From CAYPKG01 sp964411275 (GTDB lineage Bacteria; Bacillota; Clostridia; Christensenellales; CAG-138), in the NCBI GenBank assembly GCA_964411275.1, contig CAYPKG010000025.1, positions 1 through 28,474 on the forward strand: a stretch of 28,474 nucleotides of DNA. The letters run 5' to 3'. The notes beneath the pieces are model-generated. The model saw only the letters and a list, made by a program, of their open reading frames with translations. It searched no databases and was not told the origin of the DNA. Numbering within the stretch: position 1 is the stretch's first letter; each line of letters opens with the position of its first letter. A program made the translations under genes and the position numbers. This document shows, piece after piece, positions 6,086 through 14,561 of this stretch.

Positions 6086-7909
6086 ATGGATCAAAAAATT
6101 CCCAGCAGACGGATATCTTCGCGCGACGGCGCGGACCCTCAGCTGCCTAACTATATGCGCGCAAGCGGAAATGCGGTGATGGGACAGGCATCGAACCGGA
6201 CGGTCACAGTCCGTTCTAATCAGCGTCCCGCCAGTTCCCAAACCAATTACCGCTCCGGCAACGGTTCCCGCTCCGGCGGCGGCAATGGAAATGGAAATGG
6301 CGGCGGATCCCGTTCCGGCAACGGCAAGTCACCCCGCAAAAAGCGTCCCACCCGTGCCCAGCGGCTGCTGCGGCTGGCAGTGGGGGTATTGGCGGTGCTT
6401 TTGGTGGTAGTGGGCATCCTGCTCCTGGTCACAAAGTGTAATGCGCGTGACAATGATCCCTCTGCAATTGCGGAATTTGCAAACAAAACATATTTTGACG
6501 GCGTCAGCATCGCAGGCATCGACATGTCCGGCAAATCCATCGAGCAGGCCCGCGGCGCGCTGCAGTCGCATATTTCCGATACCCTCAATCAGATCAGCAT
6601 CACTATGACGGATGACGACGGCTCCTGGTCCTTTACCAGCGCCGATATGGCCATCGCAGCCAACACGGAGGACGTGCTGCTGGAGGCCATGGGATTTGGC
6701 CGCAATGGTACCTTTAGCGAAAACGCTGATGCTAAGGAGCTGCTAAAGACCACCGGCAAGGATTTCCCCCTCACGTTTACCCCCAGCCGGAGCGCTCTGG
6801 AAAACAAGCTCAATTCCATCGCGGAAAGCCTGAACAAGGCGGCGGTGGAGCCTCAGATGACCGGAAAGCTGAATGACAAAAACAAGCCCGTGTTTACGCT
6901 CCAGAACGGCCGCATGCTGAACACCGTAGCTACGGCGGACGCCATTGCCGCATTGGTAGAGCAGGGCCAGTACCAGGCAGGCGTTGATCCTGTGTTTGAT
7001 ACGCTGACCCCCACCATGGACACAGCAGGTTTGGAGAAAAACACCGTCCATCGCGGCACGTTTTCCACCAATTACAGCGCGAACTCCGAAGAAACCACCC
7101 AGAACCGCGTGTTTAACATCCATAAGGCCGGGGACATCATCAACGGGCTGGTGCTACAACCCGGCAAGGAATGGAGCTTTAACGATTATGTGGGGCTTCG
7201 CACCGAGAGGGACGGCTGGAAGGTTGCCAACGGCATCAGCGGCGGCAAGGAGTATACCCCCCAGGTGGGCGGCGGCATCTGCCAGGTCAGCACGACGCTG
7301 TATAACGCGTTGTTGTACGCAAACATTGAAATCACAACCCGGAAGGCGCATTCCATTCCTTCGAACTACGTACCCGAAGGGCTGGACGCCACGGTGGACT
7401 CCAGCGGCATCGATCTGCGGTTCAAAAACAACACCAATGCGCCGCTGTATGTCTTTGTATACTACACAAAGCCCAAGAGCAGGCGCGAAGAGATCCATGT
7501 GATGGTGTATGGCGAGCCGTTGCCGGAGGGAGTTACCTACAAGAGCAGCAATGAAATACTTTCCCAGGAGCCGAACACCGATATTGTGTATATCGACGAC
7601 GCCAGCGTTCCCTACGGTTATGAGTTAACCAAGATAGAATCCCGGCCCCGGATTGAAGCGGCAGCCTATCATGATAAGTATGTAGACGGTAAGCTTGAGG
7701 ATCACAAGCTTCTGTACAAGGATACCTATCGGGGCAATAAGACGGAAATCCTCATCGGTACCGGCAATCCCTTTACCACCGCCGTGCCCCAAAATGCCAG
7801 AAGGGCCAGCGTGAAGCCCAAAGAAATGCCGTCTAGTTATGATCCAACCTGGGAATCGGGTTATGTGGCGCCGCAAGTCCCTGACACCCAACCGGACGAT
7901 GATCAGTAG
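6086..7909 (+). CDS. VanW-domain cell envelope protein
   Basis: A 607-residue single-pass membrane protein of the YoaR/VanW type. Residues 1-95 are a low-complexity Gly/Asn/Ser/Arg tail, presumably cytoplasmic, ending KSPRKKRPTR. A membrane anchor spans about 96-117. A peptidoglycan-binding-like domain starts near residue 130 (YFDGVSIAGIDMSGKSIEQA). The VanW domain covers about 325-460, with the characteristic PGKEWSFNDYVG and GGGICQVSTTLYNALL motifs. The tail is Pro/Asp-rich. VanW proteins sit beside some vancomycin-resistance genes, but most, like this one, are in vancomycin-sensitive Firmicutes and have no proven activity; a role in peptidoglycan binding is inferred. The ribosome site is GAGGAG. 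It is monocistronic, with its own promoter and terminator. Confidence 0.88.
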   Translation: MDQKIPSRRISSRDGADPQLPNYMRASGNAVMGQASNRTVTVRSNQRPASSQTNYRSGNGSRSGGGNGNGNGGGSRSGNGKSPRKKRPTRAQRLLRLAVGVLAVLLVVVGILLLVTKCNARDNDPSAIAEFANKTYFDGVSIAGIDMSGKSIEQARGALQSHISDTLNQISITMTDDDGSWSFTSADMAIAANTEDVLLEAMGFGRNGTFSENADAKELLKTTGKDFPLTFTPSRSALENKLNSIAESLNKAAVEPQMTGKLNDKNKPVFTLQNGRMLNTVATADAIAALVEQGQYQAGVDPVFDTLTPTMDTAGLEKNTVHRGTFSTNYSANSEETTQNRVFNIHKAGDIINGLVLQPGKEWSFNDYVGLRTERDGWKVANGISGGKEYTPQVGGGICQVSTTLYNALLYANIEITTRKAHSIPSNYVPEGLDATVDSSGIDLRFKNNTNAPLYVFVYYTKPKSRREEIHVMVYGEPLPEGVTYKSSNEILSQEPNTDIVYIDDASVPYGYELTKIESRPRIEAAAYHDKYVDGKLEDHKLLYKDTYRGNKTEILIGTGNPFTTAVPQNARRASVKPKEMPSSYDPTWESGYVAPQVPDTQPDDDQ

Positions 7910-7918
7910 ATAAATAGT

Positions 7919-7952
7919 AATGCTCTCCGTTTTGCGGGGGGCATTCTTTTTT
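7919..7952 (+). terminator. Intrinsic terminator of the VanW-domain gene
   Basis: An 11-bp stem with two G.U pairs (7919-7929 with 7935-7945) is followed by CTTTTTT. It begins nine bases after the stop codon. Confidence 0.85.
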
Positions 7953-8023
7953 CCGTCATTTGGCCTTTCCTTCTGTTTCCAATTGAGTATAATAGAGGTA
8001 AGTGAAATCATTGGAGGTGCGCT

Positions 8024-9199
8024 ATGAAAAACTTTGAATTTTCTTTACCCACTCGGGTCATTTTTGGAAAAGACACCCACAAAACCGTCGGCGAGACACT
8101 AAGTGAATACGGGTTTCATAAGGTACTGCTCTATTATGGCGGCGGCAGCATCCAAAGAACCGGCCTGTATGACCGGGTCACCGCCTCTCTTGAGGGCGCA
8201 GGCATCCCATATGTCACCCTGGGCGGCGTACGGCCCAACCCGTCAGCCGCCTTTGCCGCCAAAACTGCCGAGTTTATCCTGCAAGAAGGAGTCGATTGCG
8301 TGCTTGCGGTGGGCGGCGGCAGCGTCATCGACAGCGCAAAGGCCGCCTGCCACGCCGCCGGATCAAATGCGGATCCCTGGGATATCGTCTGCGGCAAAGC
8401 GCCGGTTACACGCACCATCCCCCTGGGCGTTGTGCTGACGATCGCCGCGGCAGGCAGCGAAACCAGCGTTAGCTGTGTGCTCACGCAAGAAGAAACAGGG
8501 CTCAAGCGGGGGTTTGCAAGCCCCTACAACCGCCCCCTGTTTGCCATCATGGATCCGACATTGACCTACACCCTGCCACCCTACCAGACTGCCTGCGGCA
8601 TCGTGGACATACTCATGCATACCATGGAGCGGTATTTCTGCTTTAACCCGGACAACGCCCTGGCGGACGAAATCAGCGAGGGGATATTGCGTGCCGTCAT
8701 CAAGGCCGCTCCCATCGTCATGGCGGATCCTGAAAACTACGAGGCCCGGGCGACCATCATGTGGGCAGGCTCCCTGTCCCACAACAACCTCACGTCCCTT
8801 GGCCGCAGCTGGACCATGAACGCCCACCAATTTGAGCATGCTTTAAGCGGGTTGAACTTTGACATCGCCCACGGCGCGGGGCTGGCGGTTACCTGGCCGG
8901 CGTACCTTGCGTATGTGGCTCCCCATTGCATGCCACTGATGCTGCAGTACGCTGAGAGGATTTGGGGCATTCCGGTAGACTTTGGCCACCCGGAGGCCAC
9001 CGCGAAAGCCGCCATCAATCGCACAAAGGAGTTTTTTAAGAGCATAGGCATGCCGCTGACATTGGGCGAGCTGGGCCTTGGCGAAGCGGATATCCCCCGG
9101 CTGACGGAGCTTGTCACCTACAATGGCACAAGAACGCTCAAAAGCTATATTGAGCTTCGCGCCAAAGAGATTGCGGGCATATTCAGGCTTTGCCTGTAG
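8024..9199 (+). CDS. Iron-containing alcohol dehydrogenase (butanol dehydrogenase type)
   Basis: A 391-residue group III NAD(P)-dependent alcohol dehydrogenase. The N-terminal domain has the nucleotide-binding GGGSVIDSAKA motif near residue 97. The metal ligands of the family are all present: Asp and His in GIVDILMHTME, His in HQFEHALSG, and His in DIAHGAGLA. The opening NFEFSLPTRVIFGK resembles the BdhA/YqhD branch, which reduces aldehydes such as butanal; the exact substrate cannot be read from sequence. Start ATG 8024 follows GGAGGTG. A TATAAT at 7988-7993 lies upstream but without a good -35. A phosphodiesterase gene follows after 19 bp, so the two are probably cotranscribed. Confidence 0.93.
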   Translation: MKNFEFSLPTRVIFGKDTHKTVGETLSEYGFHKVLLYYGGGSIQRTGLYDRVTASLEGAGIPYVTLGGVRPNPSAAFAAKTAEFILQEGVDCVLAVGGGSVIDSAKAACHAAGSNADPWDIVCGKAPVTRTIPLGVVLTIAAAGSETSVSCVLTQEETGLKRGFASPYNRPLFAIMDPTLTYTLPPYQTACGIVDILMHTMERYFCFNPDNALADEISEGILRAVIKAAPIVMADPENYEARATIMWAGSLSHNNLTSLGRSWTMNAHQFEHALSGLNFDIAHGAGLAVTWPAYLAYVAPHCMPLMLQYAERIWGIPVDFGHPEATAKAAINRTKEFFKSIGMPLTLGELGLGEADIPRLTELVTYNGTRTLKSYIELRAKEIAGIFRLCL

Positions 9200-9218
9200 C
9201 CCATATGAGGAAATTTAC

Positions 9219-9956
9219 ATGAGAACGCAGGTCTGGGCACATCGGGGCAGCAGCGAACTCGCGCCGGAAAACACCATAGAAGCATTCTCCCTGGCAATCG
9301 CGCAGGGCGCTGACGGGATTGAGCTGGACGTGCATGAAAGCGCGGACGGCGCGCTTATTGTCATCCACGACGCAGACGTGTCCCGCACCACCAACGGCAG
9401 GGGCCGGATTGTGGACCAGTCCCTTGCGGCGCTTAAAAACCTGAGTGCGGACAGCGGAAAACCCGGCTTTCCCGAAGCGAAAATTCCCACACTCCCGGAA
9501 GTATATGAGCTTGTAAAGCCCACCTCACTCACGGTAAATGTGGAAATCAAATCCGACGAGGTGATCTATTGGGGGATCTGGGATAAGCTGTTGCAGCTGG
9601 AGCGGGACATGGGCATGACCGGCCGGGTCATCTACTCCTCCTTCAACCACTACGCCCTTAGGGAGCTAAAAAAAAGCCGCCCCACCGCCCGCACCGGCCT
9701 ATTGTACGCTGAGGGGATGCTGGATCCATGGGTTTATGCCAAATACGCCCAGGCCGATGCCATCCATCCCCACTATCTCGTCGCGTTGCTAAGCCCCGGG
9801 CTGTTGGAGGGCTGCAAAAAAAATGGGATCGCGGTCCATCCCTGGACGGCAGACGATCCCGTCATTCTCGCAAAGCTGTTCGCCTCCGGCGTAGAAGCGG
9901 TCATCACCAACGTGCCGGACGTGGCTTTGAAAATCAGGCAACAGGATAGCGAATGA
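9219..9956 (+). CDS. Glycerophosphodiester phosphodiesterase
   Basis: A 245-residue TIM-barrel GDPD, the usual size of soluble bacterial enzymes. It hydrolyses glycerophosphodiesters from phospholipid turnover to glycerol-3-phosphate and an alcohol. Catalytic features are clear: WAHRGSSELAPENT (His, Arg and the Glu of PENT), ELDVHESADG (metal-binding Glu and Asp) and VIHDADVSRTTNG (catalytic His). A later VNVEIKSDE strand holds another metal-ligand Glu. No signal peptide, so it acts in the cytoplasm. I chose ATG 9219, directly before the barrel and behind TGAGGAAA, rather than an upstream frame that overlaps the dehydrogenase. Its 3' end overlaps the convergent GyrI-like gene by 23 bp, and no terminator is visible between them. 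Confidence 0.94.
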   Translation: MRTQVWAHRGSSELAPENTIEAFSLAIAQGADGIELDVHESADGALIVIHDADVSRTTNGRGRIVDQSLAALKNLSADSGKPGFPEAKIPTLPEVYELVKPTSLTVNVEIKSDEVIYWGIWDKLLQLERDMGMTGRVIYSSFNHYALRELKKSRPTARTGLLYAEGMLDPWVYAKYAQADAIHPHYLVALLSPGLLEGCKKNGIAVHPWTADDPVILAKLFASGVEAVITNVPDVALKIRQQDSE

Positions 9957-10566
9957 TTGTCTTTAGCTTGTCAGGCGCGCATTTGCGCGGATCGGACAGG
10001 TAAATCTCATGATGCCGCCTGGGCCCTTCAAGGTCCGGGCGGTATCCTTTTTCCCGAATGAACTCAAGCAACCCCTCGATGGTGGGCGGCTCGTCGTCAT
10101 AAGGGCCCAAATGCATCACCTGGGCGCATAAGCCCTCCAGATACTCAAAGCGGTAAGCCTTGGACATGCGGAGACCCTTTTTCTTTGCGGCCTGTTCCCT
10201 GGCCCATTCAAACACCTCTACGGTCACAAACTCCGGCAGGCGGATCATGGCTGTCCAGGCAAAGCCCGCCTTGTTGGCGTAGTCCACGCCGGGTCTGCCG
10301 TCCTGTGCCCACCACAGCCCCTCCAAAGGCGGAACAACGTAGTCAAAATACCCCTCCGGGATATCCGAGCCCATCTTGCTCATCTTCACGGTATAGGATA
10401 AGGCATATAATACGCCGATTGCCTGCTGGTACGCGCCGCCCTCCTCGTTGGGATCGCCAACACCGTCCACTGCCACATAGACCATAGGCGGCACCTCAAT
10501 CAATCCCGGCTTTTTCCCGGGACGATAGCAGTCCGGAAACTCCTTTTTGTAATCGAACGCTGCCAT
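9934..10566 (-). CDS. GyrI-like small-molecule-binding domain protein
   Basis: A 210-residue stand-alone GyrI-like protein, related to the ligand-binding half of BmrR/Rob-type regulators but with no DNA-binding domain. Features include the N-terminal FDYKKEFPDCYRPGKKPGLIEVPPM, the strand MVYVAVDGVGDPN, and the C-terminal AQVMHLGPYDDEPPTIEGLLEFI typical of the fold's second half, ending HHEIYLSDPRKCAPDKLKTIIR. Proteins of this group are often annotated as GyrI-like; some related proteins hydrolyse or sequester electrophilic compounds, but the role here is unknown. The ribosome site is AGGAGG. It follows the small gene at 10576-10830 after 9 bp and is surely cotranscribed with it. Confidence 0.88.
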   Translation of the reverse strand: MAAFDYKKEFPDCYRPGKKPGLIEVPPMVYVAVDGVGDPNEEGGAYQQAIGVLYALSYTVKMSKMGSDIPEGYFDYVVPPLEGLWWAQDGRPGVDYANKAGFAWTAMIRLPEFVTVEVFEWAREQAAKKKGLRMSKAYRFEYLEGLCAQVMHLGPYDDEPPTIEGLLEFIREKGYRPDLEGPRRHHEIYLSDPRKCAPDKLKTIIRYPVA

Positions 10567-10575
10567 ACATACCTC

Positions 10576-10830
10576 CTATTGATAGAGCTTAATGCGGCTG
10601 ATCAAATTCATCAGCGTCATTTTATTGGCCCAAAGCTGCTTATAGGTCACGGTATTATTCTTGCCTTGGGCTTTCAGCTTTTCCATATCCGCCACGGCCT
10701 TATCCCGCTCCAGCAATAAAGCGGCGAGCATGTCCTCATACCGGCCCAGCCGGTCAATGGCCTCATGGACTTCGTGCCCGTCCAAAAGGGCGTATCCGCC
10801 GCCGGGCTGGGGCTTCGTCACCCGTTGCAT
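10576..10830 (-). CDS. Small helical protein, unknown function
   Basis: An 84-residue charged protein without membrane segments and of no family I recognise. After a Gly/Pro-rich start it is almost wholly helical, with a likely coiled coil (about residues 27-57, RLGRYEDMLAALLLERDKAV onward) and a C-terminal helix ending LMNLISRIKLY. Start ATG 10830 has GGGAG about ten bases upstream. It lies 9 bp before the GyrI-like gene in the same direction. The rpsO terminator lies upstream, so these two genes need their own promoter, which I cannot identify. Confidence 0.65.
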   Translation of the reverse strand: MQRVTKPQPGGGYALLDGHEVHEAIDRLGRYEDMLAALLLERDKAVADMEKLKAQGKNNTVTYKQLWANKMTLMNLISRIKLYQ

Positions 10831-10850
10831 TTTACCACGCTCCCTTTCTA

Positions 10851-10889
10851 CAACAAAACCGCCCCCTCAATCACGTGAAAGGGCGGTTT
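10851..10889 (-). terminator. Intrinsic terminator of rpsO
   Basis: The stem AAACCGCCC/GGGCGGTTT (10856-10864 with 10881-10889) is followed on the minus strand by TTTTGTTGT. It lies 15 bases beyond the rpsO stop codon. Confidence 0.85.
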
Positions 10890-10904
10890 CTCTCATGTTA
10901 CCTC

Positions 10905-11168
10905 TTATTTGCGCAGGCCGAGGCTGGCGACAATGGCGCGATACCGCTCGATTTCCTTTTCCTTCAGGTAATTGAGCAGGCCACGGCGCTGACCAACCAT
11001 CTTCAACAGGCCGCGACGGGAATGGTGATCCTTCTTGTGCTCCTTCAGGTGCTCGTTCAGGTGATTGATGCGATACGTGAGCAGAGCAATCTGCACCTCG
11101 GGAGAACCGGTGTCACCCTCGTGGCGTTTGTACTTTTCGATGATCTCAAGCTTAATATCCTTTTCCAT
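10905..11168 (-). CDS. rpsO: 30S ribosomal protein S15
   Basis: An 87-residue S15, near the canonical length. It binds the 16S rRNA central-domain three-way junction early in 30S assembly. The family signature is complete: YKRHEGDTGSPEVQIALLT, INHLNEHLKEHKKDHHSRRG, then LLKMVGQRRGLLNYLK. Start ATG 11168 follows GGAGGA at five bases; a longer open frame to 11249 is only the leader. It has its own promoter (11262-11290), a leader of about 90 nt that can fold, and a terminator. It is therefore separate from the upstream ribF operon, although adjacent as in many Firmicutes. Confidence 0.97.
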   Translation of the reverse strand: MEKDIKLEIIEKYKRHEGDTGSPEVQIALLTYRINHLNEHLKEHKKDHHSRRGLLKMVGQRRGLLNYLKEKEIERYRAIVASLGLRK

Positions 11169-11261
11169 ACTATCCTCCAAATTTTTCTCTGATCCCCGTG
11201 GGCAGAGTAAGGCGTTGGAGATTCGCAAAACCTTGCCCCGGTTCATCAAATTACACTAAAT
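11169..11261 (-). promoter_or_regulatory. rpsO leader, possible S15 autoregulatory structure
   Basis: The untranslated leader is about 90 nt. On the minus strand GGGCA and TGCCC can form an outer stem enclosing AAGG/CCTT or GCG/CGC pairing, ending about 35 nt before the start codon. S15 represses its own mRNA through structured leaders in several bacterial groups, and different groups use different folds. I could not match this one to a specific published class. Confidence 0.35.
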
Positions 11262-11290
11262 AGTGTAGCACACACAGCCGGTAATGTAAA
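11262..11290 (-). promoter_or_regulatory. Sigma-A type promoter for rpsO
   Basis: On the minus strand TTTACA (11285-11290) and TACACT (11262-11267) are 17 nt apart. The -10 box forms part of an inverted repeat with TAGTGTAA just downstream. Confidence 0.7.
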
Positions 11291-11324
11291 TAAAATCAAC
11301 CAATTTTCTTGGAATTCCCTATCG

Positions 11325-12233
11325 TTAAGCCCCCAACTCCGTCCTGGCGAACAGCTGCCTGGCCGTTTCCACATCCCTGCCAATCTGATGGGCCAACTCC
11401 GCCCTGGAGCCAAACCGCTGTTCATCCCGAATGCGGGAAAGGAATTCCACCTGCAATGGTTTCCCATACAAATCCCCGTCAAAGGACAGAATATGCGTTT
11501 CCACCGTCACTTTCTTCCCCTGTACGGTGGGGTTGTCTCCGATGTTGGTCACCGCCGGAAGCCGCCTGCCCTCCACGTTGGCAACCGTGGCGTACACCCC
11601 GGCCTTGGGCAGCAGCTTGTCCCCGGTAGGCTCCAGGTTCGCGGTGGGAAAGCCCATCTCCCGGCCAATGTGCCGGTTTGCCAACACGCGCCCGTCCAGC
11701 CGGTACGGATGCCCCAGCATGTCCAGGGCGCCAGCGGCGTCCCCGCTTTCCAGCGCCTTTCTCACGCGGGTGCTGGACACGGGGCTGCCCAGAAACAGGA
11801 CGGGCGGCAGCACCTCCACTGAAAAGCCCAGTTCCTCTCCCAACCGGCGCAATTCATCTTCTTTTCCTGCGCCAGCTTTGCCAAATGTGTAATTAAAGCC
11901 GGCAACCACCGCCTTTACGTCATACCGCTCCACGAGCATTTTGGCAAAATCCTCGGGGGACATATCCGCCAAAGCCCGGTCAAATGTAACCATCTCCACC
12001 CGTTCGACTCCCAGCGCGCGCATCATGGCCAGGCGCTCCTCCACGGTGGAAAGCACCTTGGGAGCGGTGGCGAACACGCCCATGGGATGGTTGGAAAATG
12101 TATAGACCATACTCGTGAGGCTATTGTTTCTTGCAATATCCACCATGCGGGAAATCAGCGCGCAATGGCCGATGTGCATCCCGTCAAACATGCCCAGCGC
12201 AATGGCTGTCGATCGATTGTCCTTATGTACCAT
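11325..12233 (-). CDS. ribF: Bifunctional riboflavin kinase / FAD synthetase
   Basis: A 302-residue enzyme that converts riboflavin to FMN and then FAD. The N-terminal nucleotidyltransferase domain shows GMFDGMHIGH near residue 15, NYTFGKAGAG, and PVSSTRVRKAL, the FAD-synthetase ATP-binding signature. The C-terminal kinase domain (from about 180) shows GREMGFPTANL and NIGDNPT, then VETHILSFDGDLYG. ATG 12233 is used here; a GTG directly before it (12236) is slightly closer to the AAGGA site and is an equal alternative. It is the last gene of the rimP operon, 51 bp after truB. Only a weak hairpin follows, so transcription may run on toward rpsO. Confidence 0.94.
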   Translation of the reverse strand: MVHKDNRSTAIALGMFDGMHIGHCALISRMVDIARNNSLTSMVYTFSNHPMGVFATAPKVLSTVEERLAMMRALGVERVEMVTFDRALADMSPEDFAKMLVERYDVKAVVAGFNYTFGKAGAGKEDELRRLGEELGFSVEVLPPVLFLGSPVSSTRVRKALESGDAAGALDMLGHPYRLDGRVLANRHIGREMGFPTANLEPTGDKLLPKAGVYATVANVEGRRLPAVTNIGDNPTVQGKKVTVETHILSFDGDLYGKPLQVEFLSRIRDEQRFGSRAELAHQIGRDVETARQLFARTELGA

Positions 12234-12284
12234 CACTACAACTATCCTTTTTCCACCTAAATAATATAATCTGAACCCGCCGGA

Positions 12285-13181
12285 TTAATACAAATGCAGC
12301 GTCAAACTTACGCCGTCCGGCCGGCATTCGCCAATCCCCAGAAACAGTTCTCCGCCGTACAGGCGAAATGGCCCGCCCGAAAGGGTATCTCCCTCAGGGG
12401 TTTTCACCCGCCGCCCGTTTTTTAAGAATGTAACCGGCTCCCCCTCCGCCACCGTCATGGACGGCAGGAAGGAGAGTGCCTCCTCCATGGAAATCAGCGC
12501 ATCCTGTAAAATTCCCGCTTTCTTCATGGCCTCTAGTTCCACAATGGACAGCGCCCGCTCCACCCGGAAAGGCCCCGCCTGGCTCCGTAATAAAAACGAC
12601 AGATGCCCCAGCTCGCCAAGGCGTGCCGCGATATCCTGGCACAGGGTGCGCACGTACGTCCCCCGGGAGCATACTACCCGGAACAAATACCGATTTTCCC
12701 CAGTCCGCTCCCGAAATTCCAGCTCCCGTATCAGCACCCGGCGGCGTTCCCGGTCTACCTCTTCGCCGTCCCGGGCAAGCTTATACAGGGCCTGTCCATC
12801 CCGCTTAAGGGCGGAATACATGGGCGGAAGCTGCATCTGCTCTCCTAAAAACTCCGGAAGAACAGCCCGCACATCATCCAAAGTTGCGTTAACCGGCCCG
12901 CGCTCCAGTATTTTTCCGTAGCTGTCCTGGGTGTCGGTCACGGCCCCCAGGGTGAGTTCCGCGTAGTATTCCTTTTCTTTGTCAACCAGATAATCAAACA
13001 GCCGCGCCGCCCGGCCCACGCAGATGGGCAATACCCCTGCAGCGCCAGGATCCAGCGTGCCGGCATGCCCCACCCGCTTCACCGAAAACAGGTGCCGCAC
13101 GTCCGCCACGGCGTTGCTCGACGTCATGCCCGGCGGCTTCAACAAGTTTACAATGCCTTCCGGCTGTGCGTTCCCGCTCAT
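12285..13181 (-). CDS. truB: tRNA pseudouridine-55 synthase
   Basis: A 298-residue TruB that makes pseudouridine 55 in the T loop of tRNAs. The N-terminal GIVNLLKPPGMTSSNAV and the catalytic GHAGTLDPGAAGVLP (Asp near residue 44) are textbook. LTLGAVTDTQDSYG and RGTYVRTLCQDIA follow in the usual order, and a short PUA-like tail closes the protein. Its start codon overlaps the nrnA stop (ATGA), so translation is probably coupled. It belongs to the rimP-ribF operon. Its target, the T loop, is also the exact breakpoint of the tRNA-linked repeat units at both ends of this window; I attach no functional meaning to that. Confidence 0.96.
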   Translation of the reverse strand: MSGNAQPEGIVNLLKPPGMTSSNAVADVRHLFSVKRVGHAGTLDPGAAGVLPICVGRAARLFDYLVDKEKEYYAELTLGAVTDTQDSYGKILERGPVNATLDDVRAVLPEFLGEQMQLPPMYSALKRDGQALYKLARDGEEVDRERRRVLIRELEFRERTGENRYLFRVVCSRGTYVRTLCQDIAARLGELGHLSFLLRSQAGPFRVERALSIVELEAMKKAGILQDALISMEEALSFLPSMTVAEGEPVTFLKNGRRVKTPEGDTLSGGPFRLYGGELFLGIGECRPDGVSLTLHLY

Positions 13182-14158
13182 TGGGGCGTCAGGGCAGCGA
13201 TTGCCGCTTGTAACAGCCGCGCGTATGTCTCGTCAAAAGGCAGTTCGATGGTGCAGCCCGCCGCATGCTCGTGTCCGCCGCCGCCAAACTGCTGGGCGAT
13301 CAAGCAAACATCGGCATATTGTTTGGATCGTAGGCTGATTTTGTACGTGCCGTCCTTCGCTTCCCGGATCAGTATGGCGATTTCCACCGTATCCACATCC
13401 CGGATATTGTCGATGATCCCCTCCGCGTCCTCACTGGCCGCCCCGCATTCCAGGAGCTGGGCCTGGCTTACATGGGTTATGCCGATGCGGTTGCCGTCAT
13501 AAAGCTTTATTCCGCTTAACGCGGCGCCTAACAGCTTCAGCCTGGACAGCGGGATCGTCCGGTAAATTCGCCGGTTGATATCCGCCACGTCAACTCCGCA
13601 TTCCAGCAGCGCCCCCGCCATATTGAGCGTTTGCGGCCTTGTGTTGGAGTACGAGAAATTCCCCGTGTCCGTATTGATCGCCACATACAGGCAGTCGGCA
13701 ACGGGCCGGGTAATCGGGACGCCAAGGGCGCGGCGAAGGGCAAAAATAAGCTCCCCCGTAGCAGCAGCCTCCGGGTCGATTACATTGTATGTGCCAAATC
13801 CTCTGTTGGTCCTGTGATGGTCGATCACCGCAACCGCTTTCGCGCCGGGCAGCAGCACCTGCGCGCTGCCCATACGACTCACGTCCGCACAATCCACAGC
13901 GATGATATTGCGGTATTCCGGCTTCGCCAGCTGAGGCTCCACCACCGTTGGCGCATATGGCATAAAACCATAGACCAACGGAACCTCGCACTCGCATACG
14001 ACCTGGGCCCGTTTTCCCATGGCCTCCAAAACGCCATACAGCGCCAGGCTGGAGCCCAGCGCGTCGCCGTCCGGAGATGTATGCGCCACCAGCGTAAAGC
14101 CATCCTCAATTTTTATCCAGTCCGCCAGCGCTTTCATTTGCGCTTCAAGCATCCGCAT
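13178..14158 (-). CDS. nrnA: DHH phosphoesterase NrnA (oligoribonuclease / pAp phosphatase)
   Basis: A 326-residue NrnA-type enzyme that degrades very short RNA oligomers and may dephosphorylate pAp. The N-terminal DHH domain has HTSPDGDALGSS, IIAVDCADVSRMG and the DHH motif itself (AVIDHHRTNRGFG), giving the Mn-binding Asp and His set. The C-terminal DHHA1 domain has the substrate-binding GGGGHEHAAGCTI. The first ATG (14158) overlaps the rbfA end by 14 bp; a second in-frame ATG at 14152 is better spaced from a G-rich site and could be the true start. It sits between rbfA and truB, its usual place in Firmicutes. Confidence 0.94.
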   Translation of the reverse strand: MRMLEAQMKALADWIKIEDGFTLVAHTSPDGDALGSSLALYGVLEAMGKRAQVVCECEVPLVYGFMPYAPTVVEPQLAKPEYRNIIAVDCADVSRMGSAQVLLPGAKAVAVIDHHRTNRGFGTYNVIDPEAAATGELIFALRRALGVPITRPVADCLYVAINTDTGNFSYSNTRPQTLNMAGALLECGVDVADINRRIYRTIPLSRLKLLGAALSGIKLYDGNRIGITHVSQAQLLECGAASEDAEGIIDNIRDVDTVEIAILIREAKDGTYKISLRSKQYADVCLIAQQFGGGGHEHAAGCTIELPFDETYARLLQAAIAALTPQ

Positions 14159-14510
14159 CGTCCCCCCGTACCCCCAGCTCGCTCAATACCTTGGAGATAT
14201 GCACGCTGTATTCAATCGATGTATCCAGCTGAAACTTCAGCATGGGCAGCCTGCGGATCAACATCCGCCGCCCCAGCTCACGGGCAATAAACCCGTTGGC
14301 ATGGTTGAGCGCGTCCACAGACGCAAAGCGCGCCTGCTCATCCTCATCGTAGACGCTGACATGCACTTTCGCGTGCTTCAAATCGTTGGTAACCTCCACC
14401 TGGGTAATGGTTATCATCGGCGAAAGCCGGGGGTCTTTCAACTCCCGGACAATTTCGCTGATGGTTTTTTTGACCTCTTCATTCACTCGGTCCGCACGTA
14501 TTGCTGACAT
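14145..14510 (-). CDS. rbfA: 30S ribosome-binding factor A
   Basis: A 121-residue RbfA, a KH-fold cold-shock factor that helps late 16S rRNA processing and 30S maturation. The opening RADRVNEEVKKTISEIVRE, the DPRLSPMITITQVEVTNDL segment and the C-terminal LPMLKFQLDTSIEYSVHIS match the family end to end. Start ATG 14510 follows GGAAGGA. It comes after infB with a 51-bp spacer holding a GC-rich hairpin (14530-14553), and it overlaps the next gene. Confidence 0.96.
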   Translation of the reverse strand: MSAIRADRVNEEVKKTISEIVRELKDPRLSPMITITQVEVTNDLKHAKVHVSVYDEDEQARFASVDALNHANGFIARELGRRMLIRRLPMLKFQLDTSIEYSVHISKVLSELGVRGDDADA

Positions 14511-14529
14511 AGCCTTATTCCTTCCGTAT

Positions 14530-14553
14530 GGCGCGGCGGCAATATGCCGCGCC
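14530..14553 (-). other. GC-rich intercistronic hairpin between infB and rbfA
   Basis: A perfect 8-bp stem GGCGCGGC/GCCGCGCC with an 8-nt loop and no T run follows. It is probably an mRNA-stability or processing structure inside the operon, not a terminator. Confidence 0.55.
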
Positions 14554-14561
14554 GCGCGTGA

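Noticed and set aside
12237..12284. Possible internal promoter between truB and ribF (AT-rich TATATT)
   Set aside because: No acceptable -35 box at 16-18 nt, and the operon promoter upstream is sufficient.
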